Origin: Pinguiococcus pyrenoidosus | Taxonomy: Eukaryota > Sar > Pinguiophyceae > Pinguiochrysidales > Pinguiochrysidaceae | DNA: 37,958 bases | Reading direction: 5' to 3' | Assembly (NCBI GenBank): GCA_019677205.1 | Contig: JAAMXY010000616.1 | Coordinates: 1-37,958, forward strand | Part shown: positions 20,464-29,260 of the stretch, in pieces | Layout: the number at the start of each line of letters is the position of its first letter | How positions within the stretch are numbered: position 1 is the stretch's first letter | Position numbers and translations under genes: made by a program | The notes under the pieces: generated by a model | What the model saw: only the letters and a program-made list of their open reading frames with translations | Databases searched by the model: none | Told to the model about the DNA's origin: nothing

Positions 20464-21423
20464 ATGAAGAGCTTTGCAGCGGGTGTCGTCACCGGCGCCG
20501 CGGCGGCCGGCGCTGCGGTGGGCCTGGCTTGGTACCTGACCTCGAGGAGTCGGCGGAACAGTGGCCATAGCAGAGCGGATTGGTCCCTCTTCTACGGCTA
20601 CCGCAGCGACGCCCAGCCGTCGAAGACCACCAGCCCCAAGGATACCACGGAAGAGGATGAAAAGTGGCTCCGGCGGGTGCCCCAGGAGTACCGGTGCGCA
20701 GCTGCGCGGCGCGTTCTCCGGGATGCGGCCTCTTCTCCAACCCTTTCCCTCGCCCAGGCGGATCCCCAGCGAAGTCTACGGCGCGCTGGTTCGCACGGCG
20801 GTCGTGACTTGCGTGGACGTGGTGCTGAAGAGACCGGACGGCTGCTGCCTGCTCGTCTACCGCGGCATGGAGCCCTGCCAAGCCTTTTGGTGGTTCCCCG
20901 GAGGCCGCATGTTCAAGGGCGAGACCTTCTTTGACACGGCGGTCCGCAAAATCAAGGAAGAGGCCGGCATCGACTGCAAGGCAGAGAAGGTGGGGTTCGC
21001 GGGCGAGCCCGTAGCAGTCGTCCAGGAGGGCATTGAGATGACCTGATCTCAAGCAATTTTAACGCTCTGCTCTCTCTGGCCTTTGTCTTTTGGCCACTTG
21101 CAGGTGCTTGGCGTTTGGAACGCGTTCTATCCCACGTCTTCCTGGGACAAGGAGGGCGAGGAAGGGCGCTTCGGAACGCAGACCGTCAACGCAGTCGTAG
21201 TTTGTGAGGTATTTGAACTGGATGGCGTCGTGCGAAAGATCTGTGTGTGTGTGTGTGCCCGTCCTAAGAACGTGAATCTCAACAGGTGTCACAGGAGGAG
21301 GGCGAATCGGTGAAGATCGATGCCACCTCGGAGGAGTTCCTCTGGGTGAAGATCAGTGACATTCTGCGCTTGGGCGAGGAGCTGTACGATCGCTATCTCG
21401 TGGAGTCGCTCAAGCTGCTGTAG
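20464..21423 (+). CDS. Nudix hydrolase with N-terminal membrane anchor
   Basis: Four exons (20464-20693, 20758-20989, 21104-21208, 21286-21423; introns 64, 114, 77 bases), 234 aa. Residues 3-26 form an Ala/Gly-rich hydrophobic helix followed by basic residues (SRSRR), suggesting a signal anchor. The Nudix box lies at 126-148: GRMFKGETFFDTAVRKIKEE followed by AGI. It matches G-x5-E-x7-R, but the first Glu of the REUxEE core is replaced by Lys141; Glu144 and Glu145 remain. Downstream VLGVWNAFYPTSSWD and TQTVNAVVVCE resemble GDP-mannose hydrolase-like and related nucleoside-diphosphate Nudix enzymes. The substrate is not assignable. It starts 199 bases after PGDH on the same strand. The second donor was chosen at 20990 for best continuity (AEK|VLGVW); later GTs exist. 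Confidence 0.83.
21239..21257 (+). repeat. GT dinucleotide repeat in Nudix intron 3
   Basis: About eight TG/GT units inside the last intron (21209-21285) of the Nudix gene, upstream of the acceptor. Confidence 0.8.
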
Positions 21424-21721
21424 GTCGGAGGACGGCCTCCTCGTCAGCTATCGTCATCTTGTCCTCCTCACTCCTGCCTCTCTCGGTGATCCTGGAGCTC
21501 CTTTTTGTCGTGATGGCGCAATTTTGGAGATGGGAGATGGGCAGCCCTTTTTGTTGTTGTACGGAGCGCCCAGTAGGGAGGATCGGCCAGACGCTGTCAA
21601 CCACTTGGTCAAATCGGATTTACACGGGTTGTCTAATCCAGGCGCTTTCGGAAGCTTCTCTCAACGCTTCGGCCGAGATGTCGGATTTATCGTCACTGCC
21701 ATGATTTGTATCTACAAGCGG

Positions 21722-24112
21722 TCAAGAGCTTCCTCCTGACGTCGTTCGTCTCCGTTCTCTGGGTGCTGCTGCGTCGTCTATCTGTCGGCGCAGCTCGTCG
21801 TCTTCAACGCTTCTGATGGCCTTCAACGCTCCAGAGGCTTGCTCGACGACATCCTCTCTCACCAGATGACAGCTCAGCGCTTGCCGCAGCAGCGCCGGCA
21901 CGCCGGCGCTCACCATGGCTTCTTTCCTCGCGTCGCTCCCGGACGCCAGCGTCCAGATGGCTTTGCAGCAGGCGCGCTGCACGCCAGCTTTGAGCTCCTG
22001 CTTCCGCATCGTATCTACCAGGGCGTCCACCACGCCCGCCGCAATGAGCTTGTCGCTGCGCGCGGCGCTGCCGAGCACGAGGTTGATGATCGCGCCGCAA
22101 GCGGCCTTCTGCACGTGAGCGTCGCCGCAGCTGCGCATGGCAGCCACCAGCCTCTTGGGAGCATTTGCGGCCATGAACTCCTCGCACGCCAGCTCGCTTC
22201 GCGCGCACAAGTTGCGGACCGCGCCGCAGGCGGCGAGCACCGCCTTTGGCGACTGCTTCTGCTGGTCGAGCACCATCAACGCACAAGTCGCGACGTCAGC
22301 CTTTAGCAGTTGGCGCTTCCGGCCGCCGCTGCCGTACGCCAGATGCGAGATCGCGCGGCACGCCTGCTCCGCCAGCGCGGCGTCGGCGGAGTGCTTCTGC
22401 AGTAGCTGCACGAGCAGCTTGGGCGCATCCAACATCATGAGGATGTTCTTGCGCTCGTTCGATCGCATCGCGAACTCGGCGATCACGCCGCAGCAGGCCG
22501 TCTGCACGCCGCTGTGGCCGGCGTGCTTCTGCACGCAGTCCAGAAGCTTGTCGAGGAAGGTCCGGTCCCTGTGCAGGAAGGCCTGGCAAGTGGCTTCTCC
22601 GCCGGAGGCGGCGAGTGCGAATGCGCACTGCAGGACCGCTTCTTGCAGCTCGGAATGGGCCAGATGCTGCGAGAGCGCCGCCGAGAGCACCTGCGTCGCG
22701 CCGCTCTGGACCATCGCGCTCGCTCGCTCGGGCACTTGCTTCGCGAGGTTGCGCATCGCGAGACTTCCGCAGCGTACCAGCGACACGTGCTGCGGATACT
22801 TGCGCATCACTTGGATGGCGATGTCCGCTGCGCCGTCGCCCAGCATGCTCTCGCAGACCTGCGCCGTTGCGTCGCTGCACAGGATCCGGATGGCGACGCA
22901 GATGTGCTCCACCAGCTCCAGCGCGTCCGGGTGCCGCTGCAGCGCCTCCTTGAGCGCCTTTACGGCGTCAGCAGCCACCAAGGCCTGCCTTGCAGAGTGG
23001 CCGGTGACGGCCAGGTTGCGCATGGCGGCGCAAGCGGTGCAAAGCACCCGCACGTTCTCCGGATGATTCTGCACGGTGACGACGAGCAGCTCGGCCACGC
23101 CGCCGGCCAGCAGCGCGCGCCACATGGTGACGGTGTAGGACGCCAGGCTGTGGATGGCCCCACAGCAGACCTCCTGCACGTCCGTGCTCTTGGCGTGCGT
23201 CCGCATGGCGTCCGAGATCAGCCTCACCGCGCCAGCGGACAGCATCGCGAGGCGCCTGGCGTCGCTGCCCTTGGCGATGCGGTTGATGGCGGCGCATGCC
23301 GCTCCCTGTACTCCGGCGTGCAGCCGATGGCAGCGCATCACCGCCGTGAGTATCGCACACACCCCATTGCCCATCAGCGTGTCCATGATGGAGTACGCAT
23401 GGCCATACTCCGCCAGCTGCAGCACCACGGCGCAGCCGCTTAATGCGATGTCTGCATCGCTCTCATGGGCTCTTACCACCGCCAACACCGCCGCGGCCAC
23501 GTCGGCCAGAATCCTGGAGTCTGCCATCGCCTCGCGGTCCACAGCGCCGAGCAGCTGCCGCAGCATCTTCACGTTGAGCCTCTGTAGGACAGCATGCTTG
23601 GCATGGCGTCGCATGGTGCGCAGCGACGCCTCCACTGCGCCGCCGGCCACGAAGTCTCGGTGGCCAGTACTACTCGTGAGTATCTCCAGAATCGCCAGAA
23701 GCACCAAAATCTGCAGTGGCGCATCTTCAGCGTGCGCAGCGCTGGCGCCCAAGCTTATGTCCACGACGCCGTGCTGTAGAAGAGCCGCACAAACGTCGCT
23801 GCCCAGCGCCGCTAAATCGCGAACGGCCGCAAACACCACGCGCTGTACTTTCACACCCCTCTGGTGCGCGCGCGCGACGCTCAGACTGCGCACTGCGGCG
23901 CAAAGGTGCAGTTTGGCGCGGGCGCTCTTGGATTGCGCCCGCATGCTAGCGGCCAGCGCGGCCACGGTACCGCGCATCAGCGCGTTTGTGGGCGCGTCCC
24001 TGCTCTGCGACATGATCGAGAGACCTGGGATACCAACGAGTGCGTCTTCGGCGACGTCGGCGCCGGCGGCGCTGTCCGCATCGGCTCTTCGGCGGAATTC
24101 GGCGGGAGGCAT
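21722..24112 (-). CDS. Armadillo-repeat protein (Vac8/ARMC-like)
   Basis: Intronless, about 796 aa from the first in-frame ATG at 24112 (the frame is open a further 74 codons upstream without an ATG). It is built of roughly 42-residue armadillo-like units, about 15 of them. Each carries variations on CGAIxNLAxGSxARxxxxxAGVxxxLxxAMRxH, for example CCGAIHSLASYTV, CAAMRNLAVTGHSARQAL, CGAVRNLCARSELACEEF, CGAIINLVLGSAARSDKL and CKAIWTLASGSDARKEAM. The units form a superhelix for protein binding. Nearest architectural relatives are Vac8 and protist ARM proteins that serve as scaffolds. The last ~30 residues are charged and disordered. No catalytic domain, signal peptide or membrane segment was seen, so a cytosolic scaffold is likely. 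It converges on the Nudix gene with ~300 bases between. Confidence 0.82.
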   Translation of the reverse strand: MPPAEFRRRADADSAAGADVAEDALVGIPGLSIMSQSRDAPTNALMRGTVAALAASMRAQSKSARAKLHLCAAVRSLSVARAHQRGVKVQRVVFAAVRDLAALGSDVCAALLQHGVVDISLGASAAHAEDAPLQILVLLAILEILTSSTGHRDFVAGGAVEASLRTMRRHAKHAVLQRLNVKMLRQLLGAVDREAMADSRILADVAAAVLAVVRAHESDADIALSGCAVVLQLAEYGHAYSIMDTLMGNGVCAILTAVMRCHRLHAGVQGAACAAINRIAKGSDARRLAMLSAGAVRLISDAMRTHAKSTDVQEVCCGAIHSLASYTVTMWRALLAGGVAELLVVTVQNHPENVRVLCTACAAMRNLAVTGHSARQALVAADAVKALKEALQRHPDALELVEHICVAIRILCSDATAQVCESMLGDGAADIAIQVMRKYPQHVSLVRCGSLAMRNLAKQVPERASAMVQSGATQVLSAALSQHLAHSELQEAVLQCAFALAASGGEATCQAFLHRDRTFLDKLLDCVQKHAGHSGVQTACCGVIAEFAMRSNERKNILMMLDAPKLLVQLLQKHSADAALAEQACRAISHLAYGSGGRKRQLLKADVATCALMVLDQQKQSPKAVLAACGAVRNLCARSELACEEFMAANAPKRLVAAMRSCGDAHVQKAACGAIINLVLGSAARSDKLIAAGVVDALVDTMRKQELKAGVQRACCKAIWTLASGSDARKEAMVSAGVPALLRQALSCHLVREDVVEQASGALKAIRSVEDDELRRQIDDAAAPRERRRTTSGGSS

Positions 24113-24335
24113 GTCAGCTGATCGTAGATATCGCGCCGCTGCGCGCGTCTCCTCGGGATCGCTGGCCCCTATGCCGATTCTACAGGTGAAAAGGCGCGGA
24201 CACCCGCGAATGGGCCAAAATTGCGGCGTCTGGACCTCAAACGCGGCGGAAAATGACTGCGGAAGACGCAAAGTGAAGCAAGAGTGAAGTGACGCGCTGC
24301 GCAGGCGTTCTATGGAGAAGTAGGATAGCGCCACA

Positions 24336-24771
24336 ATGGAGCCAACCGTTAGCGGAAGTGGTCTCAGAAGCAGTCCGGGCGGTGTGATTGGTCTTGGGCA
24401 GCGCTTCCAGAGCGCTTCGGATGAGGTGATTGGAAGGAGCGGTTCTTTCGATTCTTTCGATTCTTTGAGGAAAGATGATCTTAAGAACGCGTGGGTACGT
24501 CAGCAAATCGAGTCCCCAGCAACCAACCCCCCAGCAAATCCTCAGGTCCTATGGTTTTCTACCAAGGTTCGGTGGCTCGAATGGCCTTAAGGCCTCAGAC
24601 GATGCTTGTTGGACCTGCTACGCATCCAGACCGCCAAAAGCGTCAAACATAATGGAAAAACATCAAATCTTCGCTCTCACACTCAGAAGGGACGACGGTG
24701 ATGTACTTCGCAAGCTCATGATCACGTTGAGAGGCAGGCGACATAATAGGGCTTCGCACGGTCGAGGTTGA
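24336..24771 (+). CDS. Possible small two-exon gene, unrecognised
   Basis: An ATG at 24336 opens a 53-codon frame (MEPTVSGSGLRSSPGGVIGL...) rich in Ser/Gly with a FDSFDSL repeat. It ends at a good GTACGT donor (24495). A phase-compatible acceptor at 24534 would join it to a 79-codon frame ending at 24771, for 131 aa in all. The second part has lower GC at third positions than its neighbours and no family motif. It may instead be the 5' leader of a non-coding transcript, or chance. It sits 223 bases from the divergent armadillo gene start. Confidence 0.25.
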
Positions 24772-25257
24772 GAGTACTATGCTTGCTGCCCGGGGCCAGC
24801 ACGTCCGTCCTAGCTAGAGCTTCGGCCCCTCTCGGCTATCCGATCGCTTTCGTGCGTCATCTTCTGTGGGCGGGTCAAGCAGCCAGCCATCAGCCATCAT
24901 CAGGCAGCCCACTTGCTTCAACTGGTGAAGCTGCTCTTGTTGGATGAGCAATCGTGTGAGCTGATACATTTCGTGCCGAGCGTTCCGGAGGCGTTATCCG
25001 GCCGAGACGGGAATAGTGTTGTCGGGCGTCCTCTACGTCCTACGAGACTTCTGCTTTTTCCAGGCGGCCGCGAATGAAGCTGCTGACGTCTACTGTTATA
25101 ATCAGTACCTTCACTGTTTTTCTTGGTTGGCCACAACCATATCTGATATTCACGAATACCGATATTATTAGCCGGACCCAAATTCAAACGTCTTGTTTTC
25201 CCGCCAATTTTCCGCTCGCTCCTTTCAAAATCCGCAAATCCTCCGCCTCGCAGAAAG
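24772..25257. promoter_or_regulatory. Upstream region of DNA polymerase epsilon subunit gene
   Basis: A 486-base, comparatively AT-rich stretch. Apart from the E2F-like element at 25196-25205, no repeat or coding signal was seen. Confidence 0.45.
25196..25205. promoter_or_regulatory. E2F/DP-like element upstream of POLE2
   Basis: TTTTCCCGCC, a full match to the TTTSSCGC consensus, lies 53 bases before the ATG. A second weaker TTTTCCGC follows at 25208-25215. Genes for replication proteins are classic E2F targets in plants, animals and algae; binding here is inferred. Confidence 0.6.
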
Positions 25258-26835
25258 ATGAGGGCGAAAATCGCCAGAGCACTCAAAGTGAACGGCTTCA
25301 GCGCCCGGAGTGACGCAGTCAAGGCGCTGGAGAGCGTCTTGGCCAGAGAAGAGTCCTGGACGGACTCCCTGCAGCTCATCCTGGACGCGCTGAAGGCAAA
25401 GATCGAGCGCGGAGAGCTTCAGAGCAGCATCATCGATCTGGATGCCATCACCGGTGTCGTCGCAGATCTCAGCAAAGATGAGGATGACCTCAAGGACGAA
25501 GCGCTGCAGCTCACCAGTGCGTTTGAGTGGCCGAAGCTTCGCTACGACTCGCTGCGCCGCAGCTTTTGGCTCGAGAGCGCCGGCGAACGCCGCAAGAAAA
25601 TATGCGGACCGGCGAGGGCCAAAGGCGCCATGTTTCGCGAGCGCTTCGAGCTGATAAAGCAGCGCGTGGGCCGAAATCCGCTCTTCTCAGACACGCGGGG
25701 CAAGGCCTTGCGCAAGCAGCAAGCCCATCTGACGCCGCTGGAGTCTCTGCTTGGCGCGCATGGCGTCAAGCTCTGCCTGGGCATGCTGGTGCAAAGGGAG
25801 GAAGGCAGGTACTATCTGGAGGACTGCAGCACTGCGGTGCCGCTGGACTTGACCAAGGCCAAAGCGATGGGAGGGATGATCACGGAGCGCTGCGTCGTGA
25901 TGGCCGAGGGCGAGATCGTGGATGGCACCTTCTGCGTGGAGACCATTGGTTTTCCGCCGCCGGAGTCTCGGGAAGAGACGCGAAAAGCCTCCGGGTACAT
26001 CAATCTGTTCGGCTTCACCCCGCAGCAGGAGCGAGAGATGCAGGAGCTGGAGCTGCGCGCGACGGACACGATGTTCGTCGTCCTGGCGGAGGTCCATCTC
26101 GACAAGCCGCTGGTGCTGGACAAGCTGCGCACGATGTTCAAGGGGTACTCGCAGGTCACGCCCTTTCCGATCTTCGTGCTCATGGGCAACTTCACGTCCC
26201 AGCCCCTCGGGCACGGGCAGGACTCGCTGGAGCAGTTTCTCGGGTACTTCAATCAGCTCGAGGCCGTGATCATGGAGTTCCCGGAGCTCGCCGCGGAGGC
26301 GCACTTCATCTTCTTGCCGGGGTCGCACGATCCGGGGGCCGGCAACATCCTCCCTCGGCCGCCGATCGCGAGCATGTTTGTGGCGTCGCTGAAGAACAGC
26401 CTCGCGCACGCGAACTTTGTGACGAACCCCTGCCGGCTCCGTTTCTTCTCGCAGGAGGTGGTGCTCTTCCGAGAGGACCTGCTCAAGAAGATGATGCGAC
26501 ACAGCCTGCTGCCCTTAGACGGCGACGGGCTCGGCCAAGCGACGGAGAAGACGGAGTCCGACATCGGAGAGCACTTCGTGCGGACGCTGGTTGACCAGGC
26601 GCATCTGTGTCCGCTTCCCCTGTCCGTGCGGCCGATTGTTTGGGAGTACGACCACGCGCTTCGGCTCTATCCTCTGCCGGATACGCTGATCTTTGCGGAC
26701 ACCTCGGAGCAGTTCAACTGGAGGTACGAGGACTGCCTGGCCATGAATCCGGGCTCGTTCAGCTCCGGTGACTTCTCCTTCATGGTGTATCGACCAGCCA
26801 CGTCGCAAACGGAGTACTGCAAGATCGACTTTTGA
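25258..26835 (+). CDS. POLE2: DNA polymerase epsilon subunit 2 (B subunit)
   Basis: Non-catalytic B subunit of the leading-strand polymerase epsilon, nuclear. Intronless, 525 aa, the normal family length (about 520-530). The N-terminal ~75 residues are the small helical domain (NGFSARSDAVKALESVLARE) that contacts the rest of the complex. An OB-fold-like part follows (LLGAHGVKLCLGMLVQREEG), then the inactive calcineurin-like phosphoesterase domain (FVVLAEVHLDKPLVLDKL, FPIFVLMGNFTSQPLG, FIFLPGSHDPGAGNILPRPP, LRFFSQEVVLFREDLLKKMM). Metal-binding residues of true phosphoesterases are degenerate, as usual for B subunits. The end (MNPGSFSSGDFSFMVYRPAT) is highly typical. The ATG at 25258 immediately precedes the first helix. 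Its promoter carries an E2F-like site. Confidence 0.93.
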   Translation: MRAKIARALKVNGFSARSDAVKALESVLAREESWTDSLQLILDALKAKIERGELQSSIIDLDAITGVVADLSKDEDDLKDEALQLTSAFEWPKLRYDSLRRSFWLESAGERRKKICGPARAKGAMFRERFELIKQRVGRNPLFSDTRGKALRKQQAHLTPLESLLGAHGVKLCLGMLVQREEGRYYLEDCSTAVPLDLTKAKAMGGMITERCVVMAEGEIVDGTFCVETIGFPPPESREETRKASGYINLFGFTPQQEREMQELELRATDTMFVVLAEVHLDKPLVLDKLRTMFKGYSQVTPFPIFVLMGNFTSQPLGHGQDSLEQFLGYFNQLEAVIMEFPELAAEAHFIFLPGSHDPGAGNILPRPPIASMFVASLKNSLAHANFVTNPCRLRFFSQEVVLFREDLLKKMMRHSLLPLDGDGLGQATEKTESDIGEHFVRTLVDQAHLCPLPLSVRPIVWEYDHALRLYPLPDTLIFADTSEQFNWRYEDCLAMNPGSFSSGDFSFMVYRPATSQTEYCKIDF

Positions 26836-26916
26836 AAACACAAAGAGACATGAAGGAAAGGAAGCGAATGACTTTGATCACAGAGGAAGGTCCTAGCACT
26901 CTCCTGCGACGCCCGC

Positions 26917-28457
26917 CTACAACGCTTCGTTCACTTCGTTCTGCCAGATCTGTTCCAGGGGCTGCTTGGCCCGGATGAGACGCAACGACGAGTCGGACAA
27001 GTCCATGAGCATGACCTCGGGGGCTTCCGGGAAGGAGTTGTAGTTCTTGGAGCTCATCGCGGAGCAGTAGGCGCCGGAGCCCTCGACAACACAGAGGTCT
27101 CCGATCTGCGCCTCCTGCATCATGCGCTCGTCCACGGTTTCCGGGTCGCCGGAGGCAGGCGTCATGAGATCGCCCGATTCGCAGCAATGCCCCACAACCA
27201 CGTAGCTGGCGACGTTCCCGGTCTCGGTCGCCGGGACCGTGACGAGCGGATGCTGAGCGCCGTAGAGCGACGGTCGCAGCACTTCCGTCATGCCCGAGTC
27301 GAGCTTCAGGAAGTTGCGTCCGCCAGCGCCGGTGCTGACGATGTCCTGGATCTTCGTGACCAGCGAGCCCGCGTTGGCGACCAGGAAGGTGCCGGGCTCG
27401 ATCTCCAGCCGGAGCTTACGGCCGGTCTCCTCCGCAAACTTCTCAAAGTTGGCCTGGACGGGCTTGCCCACCACGGACAGGTCCGTGCTGGCCTCATCCT
27501 TCATGCGGCCCACCTTGTAGCCGCCACCGAGGTTCAGGATCTCGACCTCCGGGAACTTGCGGCACAGGTCCAGGCTCATGGTGCTCACACGCTGCCAGAC
27601 CTCCGGGTCGGAGCCGGAGCCGATGTGCGTGTGGATGCGCACGACCTTGTTGCCGTTCTTGGCGGCGACCTCGGCGCACTGGGGCGCCCACTCGTGCCAC
27701 ACGCCAAAGCTCGCGTCCGGGCCGCCCACGTTGGTCTTGCCGGTGCCGCCGGAGCCCATGCCCGGGTTGAAGCGGATGCCCACCTGGCGGCCAGGAAACG
27801 CCTCGCAGTACCTCTCCAGCTGGCTGAGCGAGCAGGCGTTGACCTCGATGCCCATTTCCACCAGCTCCTTGAGGTCGTCGGGGAACTCCTGGCTGCTGAG
27901 CGAGATGTGGCTGGCGGGCACGCCAGCCGCCACCGCGCGGCGCACCTCGAAGCCGGAGCTGGCGTCAATGTGCAGGCCCAGGTCGGTGAAGAGCTTGAGG
28001 ACGGCGGCATTCGGGCACGCCTTCATGGCAAAGCGCGCCGTCAAGCCGTACGCATTGGGAAATGCCAGCGCTTTCTTGGCCGCATCGGTCAGCATGGCCT
28101 CGCTGTACACGTAGGTGGGCGTTCCGACCTTCGCAGCGACTTCTCTGGCCTTCTCCGGCGTCAGAAAGCGAAGGCTGCGGCGGAGTTTAACATGAGTCCC
28201 GTCGGAGACTCTCAATCTTTCCCGCACTTTTGTCTTCACCTTTCGATGTCTGCCGCTTCTGCCACCGGCGGCGCGTCCGCCTGGACCATGCCGAGGCGCA
28301 CATTTGCCCGGAGCGGCGCTGTGAAGGACTTTGGGAGAGGTGAGCGGCGGATCTTCCGCGGATAGTCGGCGCAGGTACGCACTTTCGGAGCGGTGAACGA
28401 CGCCACGCGCGGGAGTACGAAGCACAAGAGACCGACGGCCCGAGTCCACATGGTCAT
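26917..28457 (-). CDS. lysA: Plastid-targeted diaminopimelate decarboxylase
   Basis: Converts meso-diaminopimelate to L-lysine with PLP, the last step of plastid lysine synthesis. Exons 28457-28240 and 28174-26917 (65-base intron, phase 2), 491 aa. The N-terminus is a signal peptide ending VAS-F ([16 protein letters not shown]), then a basic Ser/Thr-containing transit-like stretch to about residue 72: a classic two-part leader for a complex red plastid. Fold type III motifs: FAMKAC (PLP Lys ~124), [63 protein letters not shown] and [20 protein letters not shown]. The wording of these motifs follows a bacterial LysA subgroup rather than the green-plant form. The start could also be Met at 28451. 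It converges on POLE2, 81 bases apart. Confidence 0.92.
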
Positions 28458-29260
28458 GATGCGTCGAGTGCGGCGCGAGATTTGGCCAGCGACGCCACTG
28501 CGATCTTCAAAAAACCTGCCGGTTCCAAATGGCTTGCCAAGCCCGTGGACAATGCCGCTCTGTATTAGATTAAGTAAAAAATTATGATTTGAGGAGAACC
28601 AATCAGGGATGAGACGGATCGCCAAAGTGCGATCTGTCCTCCATACGGCGGAGTTGCGTTGGGTTGGTTGGGTTGCAGGCGTTGTGTCAACGCCGCCGCG
28701 GGTGCCACATGAGTAGGGCGCATGGATTGGAGATCAGCTTTCGCGGCCAGTGGAGCTGTGTTGCGTTGAACTGTTTGGCTGGATTAAGGCAGCAGCCAAG
28801 CAAAGGCAGCTGCCTGGCTGGCTGGCTGCGCGGCGCCGCTTGCGCGCTGCCTGGCGCGCTGGCTGGACTCGGTGGTAAAAGCAGCTGGAGCCGCTTGTGG
28901 CTGAGTCGTTGCTTGGCGCAACTTCACGGCTTTACCTCGGGATGACATTAAGGGAGATGCCCAGGATGGAGCTGATGGTGGAAGCGGGACTGCGGATGAT
29001 GGACGCAACCTCGCTCCACCGAAAACCTAGCCGGTCATCTCATTTTCTCTGACCCCAATCTCTTGGTCAGTGAAATAGATATACTGTACACAGATTTCTC
29101 TAGACTACCCAAATCTCAGAAACCGGAAAATGTCGAAACAGAGCATCAGCTGACGAGCTCTTCGCCTCCTTATTCCCGCAAAGCATAGCTGAGAAAACTC
29201 GAGTTTCTGTCGCTGATCTGGCGCCGCAAGTCTCACGCGCGCCTTTCCATCTCGTTGGCC
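28458..29260. promoter_or_regulatory. Divergent intergenic region, DAP decarboxylase / LepA
   Basis: An 803-base gap between two divergent genes for plastid proteins. It contains G/T-rich GGGTTGGTTGGGTTG near 28657-28675 and a CTGG/TGGC-rich low-complexity block at about 28800-28870. No supported gene; the short open frames here have biased composition. Confidence 0.4.
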
